Assembly (NCBI RefSeq): GCF_001269925.1
Contig: NZ_LHVO01000029.1
Span: 27,053-91,052, forward strand
Length of the DNA stretch: 64,000 nt
Direction: 5' to 3'
Source of the DNA: Pseudomonas sp. MIACH
GTDB taxonomy: Bacteria; Pseudomonadota; Gammaproteobacteria; Pseudomonadales; Pseudomonadaceae
Every line of letters starts with the position of its first letter. Within the stretch, counting starts at the first letter, position 1. The notes under the pieces are model-generated. The model saw only the letters and a program-made list of their open reading frames with translations, had not been told where the DNA came from and made no database searches. The position numbers and the translations under genes are program-made. Of the stretch, positions 61,932 to 64,000 are shown in pieces.

Positions 61932-62504
61932 GTGAAGCGAGTCGTGCTGCTCTCTTTAGCCCTGGCCTTGTGCGCCTGCCAATCCAACCAACGCGATTCA
62001 TCGCCCAGCCTGCTCAAGGACGGCATCCAACTGCGGCAGAAAACCGTGGCCGTCGATGCTGAGCACGCCAAAGTCATCATGAAAGCCTATGGCGGCACCC
62101 ATCCCGTCGAATTCGCCATCCGTCGTGAAGGCGACCCCGACCCACGCATGGAAACTCTCGGCACGGTGATGGACACCGGCGAAGGCCGGGTTTTCAACTG
62201 GATCGCCAAGCTCAACCAGACGGTAGCCAGCGCCGCGTTCAAGCGCTTTCCGCAGTTGGAGATCCAGGCGGACCCCGGCAAGAAACTCACCGTGTCCAGT
62301 TCGGCGAGAAGCCAGGGCAACGGGGTTTACTACAGCTGCGGGCCGGTGACGAGTACGTTTAGCCCCGAGAAGACCAAGGTGTATCTGGTGGAATTTCAGT
62401 TCAGGTTCAGTCGTTCGGTATGTGCGCTGCAGGTGTTTGATATTACGGATCCGGCGAATCGGGTGTTGATTGGGGGGGAGGGAAGTGAGGCGAAAGAGGG
62501 TTAG
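61932..62504 (+). CDS. Hypothetical lipoprotein
   Basis: A 190-residue protein with a lipoprotein signal (MKRVVLLSLALALCACQSN; lipobox LALCAC gives lipidation at a Cys near residue 16). The mature part is mixed alpha/beta (KDGIQLRQKTVAVDAEHAKV...RFPQLEIQADPGKKLTVSS) with two more Cys that may be bridged. Start is GTG after TCCTTCC, a poor ribosome site. No family recognised. It lies 124 bases after the kinase gene behind a degenerate REP. Confidence 0.75.
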   Translation: MKRVVLLSLALALCACQSNQRDSSPSLLKDGIQLRQKTVAVDAEHAKVIMKAYGGTHPVEFAIRREGDPDPRMETLGTVMDTGEGRVFNWIAKLNQTVASAAFKRFPQLEIQADPGKKLTVSSSARSQGNGVYYSCGPVTSTFSPEKTKVYLVEFQFRFSRSVCALQVFDITDPANRVLIGGEGSEAKEG

Positions 62505-62673
62505 GTGGACGGCCGAACAAATGCGGATGCTGCGCCTGGAAGGACCTGAAGGTTTGATACTTCCAGCGCTCTCCGCCAGGGTCTTTATCGGTCGTGCTGA
62601 CTTCGCCGAAGTACCAATGCTCTGATTCGAAAACGTTTCCTTTTTCGTCCTCGTGGATGACGATCAGTCAGCG
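62503..62673 (-). pseudogene. Remnant of a protein-coding gene (C-terminal-like fragment)
   Basis: On the minus strand, from just after a TGA near 62673, one frame reads LIVIHEDEKGNVFESEHWYF and continues with GEVSTTDKDPGGERWKYQ and TFRSFQAQHPHLFGRPP. It has natural composition and pseudomonad codon use but no start codon, and it runs into the end of the lipoprotein gene. It looks like the 3' part of a gene whose beginning is lost. Family not recognised. Confidence 0.45.
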
Positions 62674-62705
62674 TCATCCGTGATGCCCTGAAGCATGCCC
62701 GCTGA

Positions 62706-63077
62706 TCAAGTCAGCAGGTGCTTGGAGATCAGGCGGGAGATTTCGACAATCGAGGTCTTGCCGGTGAATTCAAATTTCACTTTTCCCAGCGACGAAAAGT
62801 AAATCTCCAGTTCCGAGTCCAGATCAAACGTGCCGGACGTTTCCACCGAGTACGCGACGATGTTTTTGTACGGCAGCGAAGTGAAGTCCTTCTTGCTGCC
62901 GGTGATGCCTTGCACGTTCACCGCGATGATGCGTTTGGTGGTGAAGACCACGCCGTCGCGCATGGCTTTGTAGGCGTCGACGACTTCTTCGCCGTCCAGC
63001 AGCAGGGCGGCGACGCGTTCGGCATATTCGTTGTTTTGTTTGAGTTTGAAGAAGCCTTTGTTGTTGAAGTCGATCAT
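62706..63077 (-). CDS. Bacterial PH-domain protein
   Basis: A 123-residue protein with the bacterial pleckstrin-homology fold: EVVDAYKAMRDGVVFTTKRIIAVNVQG, KKDFTSLPYKNIVAYSVETS and FDLDSELEIYFSS are the family blocks (bPH type 1). It is cytoplasmic, without signal or membrane segment. Such proteins are probably oligomeric scaffolds; no partner is known. It follows a small unknown gene by 24 bases on the same strand. Confidence 0.88.
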   Translation of the reverse strand: MIDFNNKGFFKLKQNNEYAERVAALLLDGEEVVDAYKAMRDGVVFTTKRIIAVNVQGITGSKKDFTSLPYKNIVAYSVETSGTFDLDSELEIYFSSLGKVKFEFTGKTSIVEISRLISKHLLT

Positions 63078-63101
63078 GTGACGGTCCTTATGGTGAGTCG
63101 G

Positions 63102-63431
63102 TTATTGGATGGCTTTAAGGTAGTCCTTCAGTGCCACGAGCGGTGGGTTGAGTTCCTCCAGCGTGGTGGCTTGCTGTACGTCGGTAGACAACCACTGCAG
63201 CTCACGCCCCAACACCGTATCGGCCCCACCCAAAGCGATCAGCGCCTGCACCACACACTCCTCTATCTTCAGCAGAATTCCCGGCAGATCCCCCTGCCGC
63301 ACCAGCAACCCAAACACCTCCCGCTCATACCCATCCATTATCAGGTCATCCCTCAACACCGGGCTGCCGCCGTCCTCCTCATGCACGAGCTTGAGTGCAA
63401 AGAGCGCAACAGCTTCCAGCGTCAATTCCAT
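63102..63431 (-). CDS. Hypothetical helical protein (109 aa)
   Basis: MELTLEAVALFALKLVHEEDG begins an acidic, all-helical protein rich in Leu (GLLVRQGDLPGILLKIEECV, LQWLSTDVQQATTLEEL). No domain recognised. It is upstream of and close to the PH-domain gene, so the two are probably one operon. GAGGAA precedes the ATG on the minus strand. Confidence 0.65.
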   Translation of the reverse strand: MELTLEAVALFALKLVHEEDGGSPVLRDDLIMDGYEREVFGLLVRQGDLPGILLKIEECVVQALIALGGADTVLGRELQWLSTDVQQATTLEELNPPLVALKDYLKAIQ

Positions 63432-63828
63432 GGTGTCGGTTCCTCAGGGTTCGGGGCGGAGGGCGATGATCACTGTTCTGGGTGTGAAAAAAAAGACCTG
63501 GGGCGTACCGGGTTTCGGATGTTCTGCAATATTGATGAGAACCCGTATGCGGCCGGCCTGACTTCACGGTTCGATGTCACCGACACCATGGCCGTGGTTC
63601 TTGGCTGCTTGCCAAGTACACCTTCTATATAGAAGCAATGATGCCCTCCTTATAAGAAGGCCTTTATTGCGTCGTGGTGTGTGGGGCTTTTGTTAAGGAA
63701 AGTTTTTCCAGAAGGGGGTTGACCACGCAATTCAATACTGTATTATTCGCCTCCCGCTAACGAGAGATCGGAAGCGCAAGTGGTTGAAGTTGTTGAAGAA
63801 ATCTTCGAAAGCTTCTGAAAATAATCAC
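63432..63828. other. Non-coding stretch before the rrn promoter
   Basis: About 400 bases. I see no supportable gene. There is a short palindrome CCTTATAAG near 63646-63654. A+T content rises towards 63829, as expected of an upstream activating (UP/Fis) region of an rRNA operon, though no exact Fis sites can be assigned by eye. Confidence 0.5.
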
Positions 63829-63856
63829 TTGACAGCAAATGAGGCTGCTGTAGAAT
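63829..63856 (+). promoter_or_regulatory. rRNA operon P1 promoter
   Basis: -35 TTGACA (63829-63834) and -10 TAGAAT (63851-63856) are 16 bases apart, typical for rrn P1, and are followed by the GC-rich discriminator GCGCGCC that confers stringent control. Confidence 0.92.
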
Positions 63857-64000
63857 GCGCGCCTCGGTTGAGACGAAAGATCTTAACCAACCGCTCTTTA
63901 ACAACTGAATCAAGCAATTCGTGTGGGTGCTTGTGGAGTCAGACTGATAGTCAACAAGATTATCAGCATCACAAGTTACTCCGCGAGAAATCAAAGAATA
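63857..64000 (+). ncRNA. rRNA operon leader with boxA; 16S gene starts beyond the window
   Basis: The transcribed leader contains boxA CGCTCTTTAACA (63892-63903; consensus TGCTCTTTAACA) used by the Nus antitermination complex. The following bases to the edge are typical of the Pseudomonas pre-16S leader. The 16S sequence itself (AGAGTTTGAT...) is not reached. Confidence 0.9.

Overview
The window is chromosomal DNA from a fluorescent Pseudomonas, most likely of the P. fluorescens group. Three things point there: the high G+C content and codon use; the gene order fklB - iron-regulated small gene - yjdM - ispB / rplU-rpmA-obgE-proB; and the many short palindromic repeats of the GTGGGAGGGGGC...GCCCCCTCCCAC and GGAGCGAGCTTGCTCGCGA types placed between genes. 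I see no insertion sequence, prophage, CRISPR array or tRNA gene. The right edge runs into the promoter and leader of an rRNA operon whose 16S gene starts just outside the window.

Layout. 1-8.4 kb: chemoreceptor (cut by the edge), FKBP isomerase, a small gene under a Fur box, yjdM, polyprenyl synthase, ribosomal proteins L21 and L27, Obg GTPase, glutamate kinase, CreA and a glutathione peroxidase. 8.5-12.9 kb: flavin ene-reductase, glycosyltransferase, CysZ-like protein, thioredoxin reductase. 13-18.8 kb: a pterin operon (folM, folE, folX, DUF1244, hopJ-like) behind a monooxygenase-fold membrane protein, divergent from a MerR regulator of the light-response (LitR/PplR) type; then a PilZ-like gene, a short LOV blue-light receptor and a flavodoxin. 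19-30 kb: class II aldolase-like protein, a hydrolase resembling mammalian MEST, a 17beta-HSD4-like dehydrogenase, a DUF1302/DUF1329 export pair, a MalT-type LuxR regulator, an AraC regulator and a DMT exporter. 30-33.7 kb: NorR and flavohemoglobin with three NorR sites between them, then dsbB. 34.4-39.3 kb: cytochrome bo3 oxidase operon cyoABCDE. 39.4-46.7 kb: queC, a queuosine-precursor transporter with an extra N-terminal domain, an XRE regulator, an SHMT-like enzyme lacking key substrate residues, a Tat-exported HisC-like aminotransferase, a hypothetical protein and a class III aminotransferase. 46.8-54 kb: a diguanylate cyclase, a PhoD-like phosphatase and a bacteriophytochrome module (response regulator, heme oxygenase, phytochrome kinase). 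54-62.5 kb: a second type of Coq7, cytochrome c, a tightly overlapping five-gene envelope operon divergent from a two-component system, and a lipoprotein. 62.5-64 kb: a gene remnant, a PH-domain protein, a small unknown gene and the rrn promoter.

Two photosensory modules lie in one window: LOV/LitR for blue light and BphO/BphP for red/far-red light. The most promising less-described units are (i) the PepSY - cytochrome b561 - BNR - membrane protein - LtaS-like operon with a tandem response-regulator box, (ii) the divergent SHMT-like enzyme opposite an XRE regulator and extended transporter, (iii) the MEST-like hydrolase translationally coupled to a class II aldolase, and (iv) a candidate small RNA downstream of the SDR gene. 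All functions are inferred from reading the sequence; no database search was run.
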